Assembly: GCA_045658165.1 (NCBI GenBank)
Contig: JAZOUN010000168.1
Span: 1 to 31,444, forward strand
Source of the DNA: UBA1081 sp045658165
GTDB taxonomy: Bacteria; Bacillota; Clostridia; Oscillospirales; Acutalibacteraceae
DNA: 31,444 bases
Reading direction: 5' to 3'
In this document: piece by piece, positions 14,325 through 24,300 of the stretch
Position numbering within the stretch: position 1 is the first letter of the stretch
How the letters are laid out: each line of letters opens with the position of its first letter
The notes under the pieces: model-generated
What the model saw: only the letters and a program-made list of their open reading frames with translations
What the model was told of the DNA's origin: nothing
The model's database searches: none
Program-made: the position numbers and the translations under genes

Positions 14325-16145
14325 ATGGACGACAACGAAAAAAAGCCTTCCCGTTCTGCCGTTATAAAAAATACGGCTTATGCGGTAAAAGTCATATTTA
14401 AAGCATCACCGTTTCTTTTACCGGGATTCACTCTCTCTGTATTTGCGTTTTGGTTGTTTGATAACTACATAAAAAATGTTTATTTCCTTGATAAAATGCT
14501 GAACATTGTAACAGAGGGCGGCACATTTGAAAGTTTTATGAAAACACTGATTATATTCTGTGTTTTCGGTGCCTTTGCTCAATTCTGTGACTGTGCCGGT
14601 GATTATATTGCTTCATCGGAAAATAAAAAAGTGTACAAACTTCTGAATGAAAAGATATTCCGAAAAGCATGTTCCGTTGATATTGAATGCTACGAGAATC
14701 CTCAGTTTTATGATAACTATAAACGAGCAACAGATGTTATCAATAATGACATGACATTTTCTTTGTCATGGTATCTCGGAAGTCTGATTGCTTTTATCGG
14801 TGTAGGTGTGAGTCTTGCATCGTATATCTGTTCTGTTGATCCGAAAATCCTTATTTTCCTTCTTGGTATGATCCCGTATATTATGCTTGAGTCTTTCCGA
14901 AATAAACTCGAGTATAAAAAAGACAAGGAAATGACATCAAATAACCGTAAAAAAGATTATGTTCAGCGTGTTGTTTTTCTTAAGGATTTTGCCAAGGATA
15001 TGAGAACTTCAGGCATTTATAATGTTATGAAGACGCGTTTTGTAAGAGCTGTTGAGCGTAATTGTGCCATTATTAAGAAATATGGCTGGAAAACCGGAAC
15101 TATTGATGTTCTTGCCGGATTTTTCAGTGAAATTTTCCCTATAGCAGGCACTCTTATTTACGGAGTTGTGGGATTTCTGAACGGTACAGTTTCCGTTGCT
15201 CAGTTTGCAGTTCTTATAAGTGCAATAACAAGTCTTAAAGCAATGATTGAAAGAATAAGCAGCAATCTTACTGAGATTCAGCGAGTGTCACTTTATTTCG
15301 GCAATCTCAGGGAATTTTTTGCTTATGAAAACAGACTGAAAGACGGCACAAAAAAAGCTGAGACAATTGAAAGCATCGAATTCAGGAATGTTACTTTTAC
15401 ATATCCGGGAGCAAAAAAGCCCACTCTTAAAAATGTATCATTCACAATAAATAAAGACGAAACAATTGCTGTTGTCGGCAAAAACGGTGCGGGAAAGTCT
15501 ACTTTTGTAAAACTTTTGCTTCGTTTTTATGATCCCGATGAAGGTGAGATTCTTTATAACGGAATCAATGTCAAAGAATACGAAGCCGATACTATCAGAA
15601 AAAAAATCGGCACGGTTTTTCAGGATTATAAAGTTTTTGCTTTGTCTGTCAATGAAAATGTTCTCTGCCGTGAGGTTGAATGCGAAAAAGACCGTATTCA
15701 TGTTGAAACCGCTCTTAAAAAAAGCGGAGCATTCGGCAAAATCAGCACTTTTGAAAAAGGTGCAGATACTGTCCTTACAAGGGAATTTGATGACAGCGGA
15801 ACAGGACTTTCAGGCGGTGAACAGCAGAAGGTTGCCGCGGCAAGAATGTTTGCACATCCGTTCGATTTAGCTGTGCTTGATGAACCTTCTTCGGCTCTTG
15901 ATCCGATTGCCGAATATAAAATGTACGAAAGTCTTATTGATGAAACAAAGAACAAAATGGTTATTTATATTTCTCACAGACTTTCAAGTGCTGTTCTTTC
16001 AGACAGAATTTATGTTTTTGCAAACGGAACCGTAGCTGAAGCCGGCAGTCACAGTGAACTGATGGAGAAAAACGGTATATATGCCGAAATGTTTGAAATG
16101 CAGGCTTCAAATTACAAAGATGAAGAGGGGGAGAATAATGTTTAA
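14325..16145 (+). CDS. ABC exporter half-transporter C (paralogue of A)
   Basis: The product has 606 residues with about six N-terminal membrane helices and one ATPase domain: Walker A GKNGAGKST near 385, VFQDYKVFA, LSGGE near 495, Walker B LAVLDEPSSALDP, ISHRLSS. It aligns along its whole length with subunit A, including ENPxFxDxYxRAT and RKxDYVxRxVxLKDFAK in the cytoplasmic loops. The ATG at 14325 follows AAAGGA by six nt; a further 45 nt of open frame upstream lies within the repeat element. It overlaps subunit D by 8 nt. Expected to form a C/D heterodimer in the membrane. Cargo unknown. Confidence 0.9.
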   Translation: MDDNEKKPSRSAVIKNTAYAVKVIFKASPFLLPGFTLSVFAFWLFDNYIKNVYFLDKMLNIVTEGGTFESFMKTLIIFCVFGAFAQFCDCAGDYIASSENKKVYKLLNEKIFRKACSVDIECYENPQFYDNYKRATDVINNDMTFSLSWYLGSLIAFIGVGVSLASYICSVDPKILIFLLGMIPYIMLESFRNKLEYKKDKEMTSNNRKKDYVQRVVFLKDFAKDMRTSGIYNVMKTRFVRAVERNCAIIKKYGWKTGTIDVLAGFFSEIFPIAGTLIYGVVGFLNGTVSVAQFAVLISAITSLKAMIERISSNLTEIQRVSLYFGNLREFFAYENRLKDGTKKAETIESIEFRNVTFTYPGAKKPTLKNVSFTINKDETIAVVGKNGAGKSTFVKLLLRFYDPDEGEILYNGINVKEYEADTIRKKIGTVFQDYKVFALSVNENVLCREVECEKDRIHVETALKKSGAFGKISTFEKGADTVLTREFDDSGTGLSGGEQQKVAAARMFAHPFDLAVLDEPSSALDPIAEYKMYESLIDETKNKMVIYISHRLSSAVLSDRIYVFANGTVAEAGSHSELMEKNGIYAEMFEMQASNYKDEEGENNV

Positions 16146-17931
16146 AAAGAAAGAAAAAAATCAGCACGGTATTATCAGCAATGTGCTTTTTCTTCTTAAG
16201 ATAATGTTCAGAATTTCTCCCGGACTTGTTATCGGTGAAATTTTTGTAGATATTCTTACAACACTTCCCGACAGATTGATTTCCGTAATCGGTATAAAAT
16301 ATGTCATCGACCAGATCGGAAAACCTGACGGTATCCGCAAAATTATTATTGCTCTTGTAATAATGGTATCAATAATAACTATTGAAAACATTTTCAATGC
16401 ATTGTTCTTTGAGCTTTTTGCTCACAGGGCAAGGGAAAAAATGTATCTCGGAATTCATTCCAGACTTTACGAAAAGGCTATATCACTTGACCTTGCAAGT
16501 TATGATGATTCATCATTTTACAGTGATTTTATTCTTGCAATTGAAACATCGGCCGAGAATATACGCAATATTCTCGGGCTTGTACGAGGTTATGTGTCAG
16601 AAATTCTTGCGTTTATATCAATCGGCACAATCATGTTTACAATAGACCCTGTCTGCCTTGTGATAATTTTGTTTTTTGTTGTCACATTTCTTCCCATAGG
16701 TAAGCATACGGGCAATCTGCAGATGAAACGCCGTGAAGCAATGAATGAAAAACACAGAAAAGCAAACTATTTTTCACGACTTTTCTATCTTCCTGAGTTT
16801 GCGGGAGAAATGCGAATGCATTCCATTTCAGGTATCTTTTTCAAGAGATTCCGTGAAAGTGCAGATGATATTACAAAAACACAGCGTCATTATGTGGGAA
16901 AAATAGACGGTTGGTTCTTTTTGCAGTCAGTTGTTGTTCAGATTATCGGCTTTATGTTTGTTCTTACTGCATATATAGGTTATCAGACACTTGAAGTCGG
17001 CTCTCTTTCTGCAAGTGATTTCGTTGCAACATTCAACGGAGCTGCATCAATCAGTTCATCTGTATTGTATCTTACTGTTTATTCACTCAGAAACTTCACC
17101 GAGCGTTCAAAGATGATAGAAAAATACAGAACTTTTCTTGATACTGATTTTAATATCAAAGACGGTGAGCACACTGCAACAAATGAAAAGTGTGAAACAA
17201 TCGAGCTTAAGAATGTCAGCTTCACTTATCCCGGAAACGATAAGCCCACACTTAAAAACATCAATATGACGCTTAACCCCGGTGAAAAGATAGCTCTTGT
17301 GGGTTACAACGGAGCAGGGAAGACAACTCTTACAAATCTGCTTCTGCGTCTTTACGATGTGACTCAGGGAGATATTGTTATAGGCGGAAGAAACATAAAA
17401 GATGAAACAGTTTATTCCCACCGTAACAGATTTGCCGCAGTATTTCAGGATTTTAAAATTTTCGGTGCAACAATGGGTGAGAATGTTGCTCTCGAAGTTG
17501 AATATGATAAAGAAAGGGTTCTTGAAGCTCTTAAAAATGCAGGATTTTCAAAACCTCTGCCAAACGGAACAGAAACAATTCTTCTTCGTGAGTTCAGCGA
17601 TGACGGAATGAGTTTTTCAGGCGGTGAAGAGCAGAAAATTGCCATTGCGCGAGCATTTTATAAAAAATGTCCTTATGTCATCCTTGATGAACCCAGTGCA
17701 AATCTTGATCCCGTTTCGGAATATGAACTTAATCAGTCAATGACCGAAGCGGCAGGGGATAAAACAGTTGTCTTTATTTCACACAGACTTTCAACAACAC
17801 GCCATGCCGACCGTATATATATGATGGAAAAAGGTGAAATCATCGAAAGCGGTACACATGAGGAGCTTATGGCTCTGGACGGCAAGTACGCGTATATGTT
17901 CAACCTCCAGGCGGAGAAATATAAGCAATAA
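16138..17931 (+). CDS. ABC exporter half-transporter D (paralogue of B)
   Basis: The 597-residue protein starts at ATG 16138, preceded by GAGGGGGAG inside the end of gene C. It has six membrane helices, then Walker A GYNGAGKTT near 389, VFQDFKIFG, signature FSGGE near 492 (Phe in place of the usual first Leu), Walker B YVILDEPSANLDP and ISHRLSTT. It matches subunit B throughout, most strongly over the last 100 residues and the shared C-terminus EKYKQ. It is the last gene of the exporter block, with a terminator starting right after its stop. Function inferred only as export; the cargo is open. Confidence 0.9.
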   Translation: MFKKKEKNQHGIISNVLFLLKIMFRISPGLVIGEIFVDILTTLPDRLISVIGIKYVIDQIGKPDGIRKIIIALVIMVSIITIENIFNALFFELFAHRAREKMYLGIHSRLYEKAISLDLASYDDSSFYSDFILAIETSAENIRNILGLVRGYVSEILAFISIGTIMFTIDPVCLVIILFFVVTFLPIGKHTGNLQMKRREAMNEKHRKANYFSRLFYLPEFAGEMRMHSISGIFFKRFRESADDITKTQRHYVGKIDGWFFLQSVVVQIIGFMFVLTAYIGYQTLEVGSLSASDFVATFNGAASISSSVLYLTVYSLRNFTERSKMIEKYRTFLDTDFNIKDGEHTATNEKCETIELKNVSFTYPGNDKPTLKNINMTLNPGEKIALVGYNGAGKTTLTNLLLRLYDVTQGDIVIGGRNIKDETVYSHRNRFAAVFQDFKIFGATMGENVALEVEYDKERVLEALKNAGFSKPLPNGTETILLREFSDDGMSFSGGEEQKIAIARAFYKKCPYVILDEPSANLDPVSEYELNQSMTEAAGDKTVVFISHRLSTTRHADRIYMMEKGEIIESGTHEELMALDGKYAYMFNLQAEKYKQ

Positions 17932-17961
17932 AAAATCAGCGATTCACGCTGATTTTTTTTG
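17932..17961 (+). terminator. Terminator of the ABC exporter block
   Basis: AATCAGCG (17934-17941) and CGCTGATT (17947-17954) form a perfect stem with an ATTCA loop. An A-run stands before it and T8 after. Confidence 0.9.
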
Positions 17962-17971
17962 TCTGTATGAA

Positions 17972-18102
17972 TACCCCAACCGGTAGGGGCGATGATTCAT
18001 CGCCCGGCACGAAGTGCAAGCCCGAAAGGTGTTTCAATCAAAACAGATATAAAAGAACGGTGTTTCACCGTTATTTACCTGCGGTAAATCGGGCGCTGAA
18101 TC
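17972..18102. repeat. Structured palindromic intergenic repeat
   Basis: A cluster of nested hairpins without coding capacity. GGGCGATG (17987-17994) pairs with CATCGCCC (17998-18005). Alternatively GATTCATCGCCCG (17994-18006) pairs at 12 of 13 positions with CGGGCGCTGAATC (18090-18102). The enclosed part holds GCAC-GAA-GTGC (18007-18017), ACGGTG-TTT-CACCGT (18057-18071) and ATTTACC-TGC-GGTAAAT (18073-18089). The GTAGGGGCGATGATTCATCGCCC start looks like dispersed intergenic repeats I recall from Clostridia. Other copies cannot be checked here. Confidence 0.65.
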
Positions 18103-18111
18103 AATACTCCT

Positions 18112-18165
18112 GCGATTTTATTTGTTAATTATGAATTACAAATAAAATAACATCGCCTTTTTTTC
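18112..18165. repeat. Long AT-rich hairpin with T-run
   Basis: GCGATTTTATTTGTTAATT (18112-18130) is nearly the reverse complement of AATTACAAATAAAAT plus ATCGC (18134-18156), with a small bulge and a 3-nt insertion. A run of seven or more T follows. It could be a second terminator behind the ABC block or the end of another mobile repeat. Confidence 0.5.
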
Positions 18166-18233
18166 TTGTGCAATATAAACATTATATTCAATAAAAATTC
18201 TACATTGACAAAAAGGAAAAATAACAATTTATA

Positions 18234-18262
18234 TTGAAATTACCTGTTATACATGTTATAAT
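18234..18262 (+). promoter_or_regulatory. Promoter of the giant surface-protein gene
   Basis: TTGAAA (18234-18239), a 17-nt spacer and consensus TATAAT (18257-18262) with an upstream TG (extended -10). It leaves a 5' untranslated region of about 70 nt before the ATG at 18340. Confidence 0.75.
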
Positions 18263-18339
18263 TCAAGAGTATAAAAGTGGGTTTTTATATATTTTTTGTA
18301 AAAATCCGCAAGGAAAATTTATAAATGGAGATGACATTT

Positions 18340-21300
18340 ATGAAAAAGAACTCGAAAAAATGGCTATCGTTATTTTTCGCAGTTGCAATTGTCTTATCAG
18401 CTACGCTGGTAGGTATTGCTGCGGCTGAAATGCGTGCAGCCAATGACCCTGCAACAGTTGCAGACGGTTATTACGAAAGAGAGTATTACTACACATCAGG
18501 GACTCAGTTTGTAATTGATGTCGCTATCGGTGCTAGAGAACACAGTGGTAGTGCCAGTGGTCGAGAAAATGAAGCAAAAAATTATCTTACAAATGCAGGA
18601 TACACTTTGCTTGGTAAAGAACTCAACGCCGGTTCAAGTAAATCCGGAAGACACTATACTCACATGGGTTATAAAACCGGTACTGATGAAAGCAAAGCCA
18701 TCAGAGCAATTGCTTTTTATAACGGTGGTACGGCTCCTTCCTCCTTTACATATAACATAAACGGATATGATTGTACATTCTATCCTGTTACAACTTCATA
18801 TGTTGACAGTTCTTCAAGTTCAGGAGCAGCTTTTGACCTGAATAAAGGTGTCGGCGGTGATACAATCTATATGTATTACACAAGAGACCCGAATGCAGGT
18901 CCTCCCATTACAGCTTTTGACTATGACGAAAATTCAACAAACGATTCAGGTAATGCGTGTCAGATACCCGCAGTTTGGCTTAATACAAACAGTAAAGCTA
19001 CTGCAGGTAATGTTGCTGATCTGAATGCCAATGCCGGTGGTGACTATATCTATATTTACTATGCGCAGCAGAACAGCACAGAAGTAGATACAGATGCACT
19101 TCGCACTGCTGTGAATTCTGCATTGTCAAAGAACAGTGCTAACTATACTTCAGATACATATTCCAAATTAACTACTGCTTATAATTCAGCTAATACAATT
19201 ATTACTGATTATAACACATACGGTCTGTCAGGTGCATATGACCAGACCGCAATCAACAGTGCAACAACAGCACTTAATGATGCAATCAACGGTCTGAAGA
19301 CAACAGTATATCTTGATCCCAACGGTGGTACACTTAACGGTTCAACTGCAAAAACATCTACAACCGTTCAGATCGGCGGATCATCATCATACGGATTTTC
19401 AGTTTCAAGCTATGTTCCCGTACGTACAGGTTACACATTCAAGGGTTGGGCAGCTTCTTCATCTGCAACAGCAGGTTCAACAGGTACAGTGAATGTAGGT
19501 TTCAACCAGACACTTTATGCTACATGGAAACCCAACGAGTACACTGTTTTATTTGATAACCTGCTTGATTTCAGCAAGTGGAACACTTCTTCAGCAAATA
19601 ACGGAACAATCAGTAACGTAACAGCTAACGGCTTTACTCTTACTTCAAATGACGGTGTAGGTGAAGGTACATCAGTATCACCCTTGTTCCCCGTAACAGC
19701 AGGTAAGCAGTATAAAATTGACGCTGATTTCCAGGGCGACGGCTGGGATGTATATATCTTCTTCTATGATGATAGTACACAGTCAGGTACAGGTCTTGAA
19801 TTTGAAGACGGACCCAAGAACAGATTCTCATCTGCAGGCGTAAATCCTGAAAGAACATTTACAGCTCCCGCAGGTGCAACAAGAGCAGGTCTCCGTGTGG
19901 ATGCAAACGGTGCGAATAATACTGTTACATTCTCAAATATCAGAGTTTACGAGGTAGGCACAGTTGCGAACGGTGTTTCTTACGAAACTTCTAAGTCTGT
20001 AACTTTCGATAGTACATATGGTGAGCTTCCCGTTCCTACAAGAACAGGTTTTGAATTCCTCTACTGGGAAAAGGCAGACGGTACAAAGCTCAATAGCACA
20101 GATGCAGTTACTGCAGGTAATGTTTACGTTGTATCAAAGTGGAAGTCATTAGGCTACACAATCACATGGAAAAACTATGACGGTACAGTTCTTGAAACTG
20201 ATGAAGGTGTTGCTGAAGGCGTAACACCCACATATAACGGTGCAACTCCCACAAAGCCCGGTGATGCTCAGTATACATACACATTCACAGGCTGGTCTCC
20301 CGCTGTTACAGCTGCAACAAAAGATGCAGAATACACAGCACAGTTCTCATCATCTGTAAATTCATATACAGTTACATGGGATGTTGAAGGCACAACAAAA
20401 ACTCAGACTTATAAATACGGTGATACTCCTGTATACCCCAACGGTACTCCTTCAAAGGCAGGCGATGCTCAGTACACATACACATTCAAGGGCTGGGATA
20501 AGGAAATTTCAAAGGTAACAGGCGATATCACTTATAAAGCAGTATTTGATTCAGAAGTCAACAAGTACATTGTAACTTGGGTAAACGAAGACGGTACTGT
20601 TCTTGAAACAGATGAAAATGTTCCTTACGGCACAACTCCCAAATACGACGGTGCAGAACCCACAAAGGCTGCAACAAAACAGTATACATATACATTCGCA
20701 GGCTGGGATAAGGAAATCACAGACGTAACAGGCAATATTACATACACAGCAACATTTACAGGAACTGTAAATAAATACACAGTTGTATGGAAGAACTACG
20801 ATGGCGAAGTTCTTGCTACAGAAACATACGATTTCGGTGCAATGCCCGAGTATAAAGGCGCAGAACCCGAAAAAGAAGGCAACACTCAGTATACATACAC
20901 ATTCAATGATTGGACACCCGTTGTTCTTATTGTTACAGATAATGCAGAATACACTGCTACATTTACAGAAACTGTAAACAAATATACAGTAACATGGGTA
21001 AACTACGACGGTACTGTTCTTGAAACAGATGAAAATGTTCCTTACGGTACAATTCCCTCATATGACGGTGAAACACCCGTTAAGGCAGGCGACGCTCAGT
21101 ATTCATATGTATGGAACAACTGGACAACAGAAGTTTCAGCAGTAACAGGTGATGTTACTTACACAGCTGCTTTCGATGAAACAATCAACGAATACACAAT
21201 TTCATGGGTTGTTGAAGGTGAAACAGTTGATACAGATACTGTTGCATACGGTGAAACACCTGCATACACAGGCGCAACACCCGAAAAGGCTGCAACAGCT

Positions 21301-24300
21301 CAGTATTCTTACACATTCACAAAGTGGTCACCCGAAATTGTTGCAGTAACAGGCGATGCAACATATACTGCAGAATTTGAAGAATCAACAAATGTTTACA
21401 CAGTAACATGGAACAACTACGACGGTACAGAACTTGATACAGACGAAGTTGCTTACGGTGATACACCTGCATACACAGGCGCAACACCCGTTAAGGCAGG
21501 CGACGTACAGTATTCATACGAATTCAAGGGCTGGACTCCTGAAATTTCAGCTGTAACAGGCGATGTTACATACACAGCAGTGTTTGAAGAAGTAGTTAAT
21601 ACTTACCTTGTAACATGGCTCAACGCTGACGGTACTGTTCTTGCTACAGAATCTGTTGCATACGGTTCAACACCCGAATACACAGGCGAAACACCCACAA
21701 AGGCTGCAGATGCTCAGTACACATACACATTTGCAGGCTGGACTCCCGAAGTTACAGCAGTAACAGGTGCAGCTGTTTACACAGCAACTTACACTTCAAC
21801 AGTTAACACATACACTGTTACATGGAAGAACGCTGACGGTACTGTTCTTGAAACAGATGAAAACGTTGAATACGGTGCAACACCCGAATACAACGATGCT
21901 CAGCCCACAAAGGATATGGATGCTCAGTACATCTACTCATTCAAGGGCTGGACTCCCGAAGTTACAACAGTAACAGGCGATGTAGCATACACTGCTGAAT
22001 ACAACACAACTCTCAGAACATACACAATCACATGGGTTGACGAAGACGGAACAGATCTTGAAACAGATGAAAATGTTCCTTACGGCACAACTCCTGAATA
22101 CAACGGTGAAACACCCGAAAAGGCTGCAACAGCTCAGTATACATATGCATTCGCAGGCTGGACTCCTGCTGTAGCAGATGTTACAGGCAATGCAACTTAC
22201 AAGGCAACTTACACATCAACAGTCAACACATACACAGTAACATGGGTAGTTGACGGTGAAACTGTTGAAACAGATGAAAATGTTGAATACGGCACAATGG
22301 CTTCTTACAATGGTGCAGAACCCACAAGAGAAGCAACAGCTCAGTACACATACACATTCAAGGGCTGGGATAAGGAAATCGCAACTGTAAAGGGCGATGT
22401 AACATACACAGCTGAATTCGATTCAACTGTAAACGAATACACAGTTACATGGGTAAATGACGATAATTCTGTTCTTGAAACAGATGAAAACGTTGAATTC
22501 GGTGCAACACCCAATTATGACGGTGAAACACCCACAAAGGCTGCAGATGCTCAGTATACATACACATTCGCAGGCTGGACTCCCGCAGTAAGCACAGTTT
22601 CAGGCGATATCACTTACAAAGCAACTTACAACACAACTGTTAATAAGTACACAGTAACATGGAAGAATGCTGACGGTACTGTTCTTGAAACAGATACAAA
22701 CGTTGCTTACGGTGCAATGCCCACTTACGACGGTTCAGATCCTCTTAAGGCTTCAACAGCTCAGTACGAATATACATTTAAGGGCTGGACTCCTGCTGTT
22801 GATACTGTTAAGGGTAATGTAACTTACACAGCAGAATTCAATGAAAATGTAAGAGAATACACAATTACATGGGATGTTGAAGGCGTTAAGTCCACAACAA
22901 CTGTCAAGTACGGTGAAACTCCCGTTATGGCAGATCCCACAAAGGATGAAACACCCGAATACAAATACAACTTCACAGGCTGGACTCCTGCAATTGCTCC
23001 CGTAACAGGTGAGGCAACATATACAGCCGGTTTTGAACCTGTTGCTCAGGTTTATACAGTAACATGGTATAAAGCTGACAACACAACAGTTTACAAAACA
23101 GAAGAAGTTGCTTACGGTTCAGCAATTCCCTCAATCGATGTTCCTGAAGAAGAAGGTCTTATCGGTGCATGGCTCAATGTTCCCGCAACAATGCCTGCTG
23201 AAGATGTACATATTTATGTAGAATACATTCAGGACGGTATTACAGTTACTTGGATTATTGATGAAAATACATCATATAAGACAGCTGTAAGACAGAATGC
23301 ACAGATCACTCCCAACGCAGAGTGGGAAACATATCCCGAAACAGCTCAGTATAAGTACACATTTATCGGCTGGTCAGAAACAAACAGCGCTGATGATGTA
23401 ATTACTGCAGGTCAGTTCCCCGTAGTTACTGAATCAGATTCAGACAAGACTTACTATGCAATTTTCGACAGAGAAGTCAAGTCATACACAGTAACATGGG
23501 TAGTTAACGGTGAAACTGTTGAAACAGACACTGTTCCTTACGGCACAATGGCTGAATACAACGGTGCAGAACCCACAAGAGAAGCAACAGCTCAGTATAC
23601 ATACGAATTCACAGGTTGGGATAAGGCATTTGCTGAAGTAACAGGTAATGTAACTTATAAAGCTGAATTCAATGCAAATCTCAACTACTATTCAGTAACA
23701 TGGGTAGTAAATAATGAAACTGTTGAAGTTGATTCAGTTGCTTACGGTGATATTCCTGCTTACACAGGCGAAACACCCACTCAGGATGCAACAGCTCAGT
23801 ATACATACACATTCAAGGGCTGGTCTCCTGCAATCAGTGCAGTAACAGGCGAAGCTGTTTACACAGCAGTATTTGATGCAACAGTAAACGAATACACTGT
23901 TACATGGGTAAATGATGATAACACTGTTATTGAAACAGATGAAGACGTTCCTTACGGCACAATGGCTTCTTATGACAGTGCAGAACCCACAAAGACTGCA
24001 ACAGCTCAGTATACATACACATTTGCAGGTTGGGACAAGACAATCTCTGAAGTAACAGGTAATGTTACTTACAAGGCAACTTACACATCAACAGTCAACA
24101 CATACACAGTAACATGGGTAGTTGATGGTGAAACTGTTGAAACAGATGAAAATGTTCCTTACGGCACAATGGCTTCTTACAACGGTGCAGAACCCACAAG
24201 AGAAGCAACAGCTCAGTACACATACTCATTCAAGGGCTGGACACCTGCAGTTGCAACTGTAACAGGTAATGCAACTTACACAGCTGAATTTAATTCAACA

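Noticed and set aside
10555..17931. Bacteriocin or lantibiotic export cluster
   Set aside because: No C39 peptidase domain, precursor peptide with a double-Gly leader, or modification enzyme was seen next to the exporters. The 19-codon ORF has no GG leader and precedes a terminator.
17994..18102. tRNA-like cloverleaf
   Set aside because: The fold has an outer stem and three hairpins, but there is no GTTC-type T-loop, no tRNA arm lengths and no anticodon loop of seven.
18205..18233. Second promoter upstream of the giant gene (TTGACA at 18205)
   Set aside because: The -35 is perfect but the hexamer 17 nt downstream (TTTATA) is a poor -10. The TTGAAA/TATAAT pair just downstream is much better.
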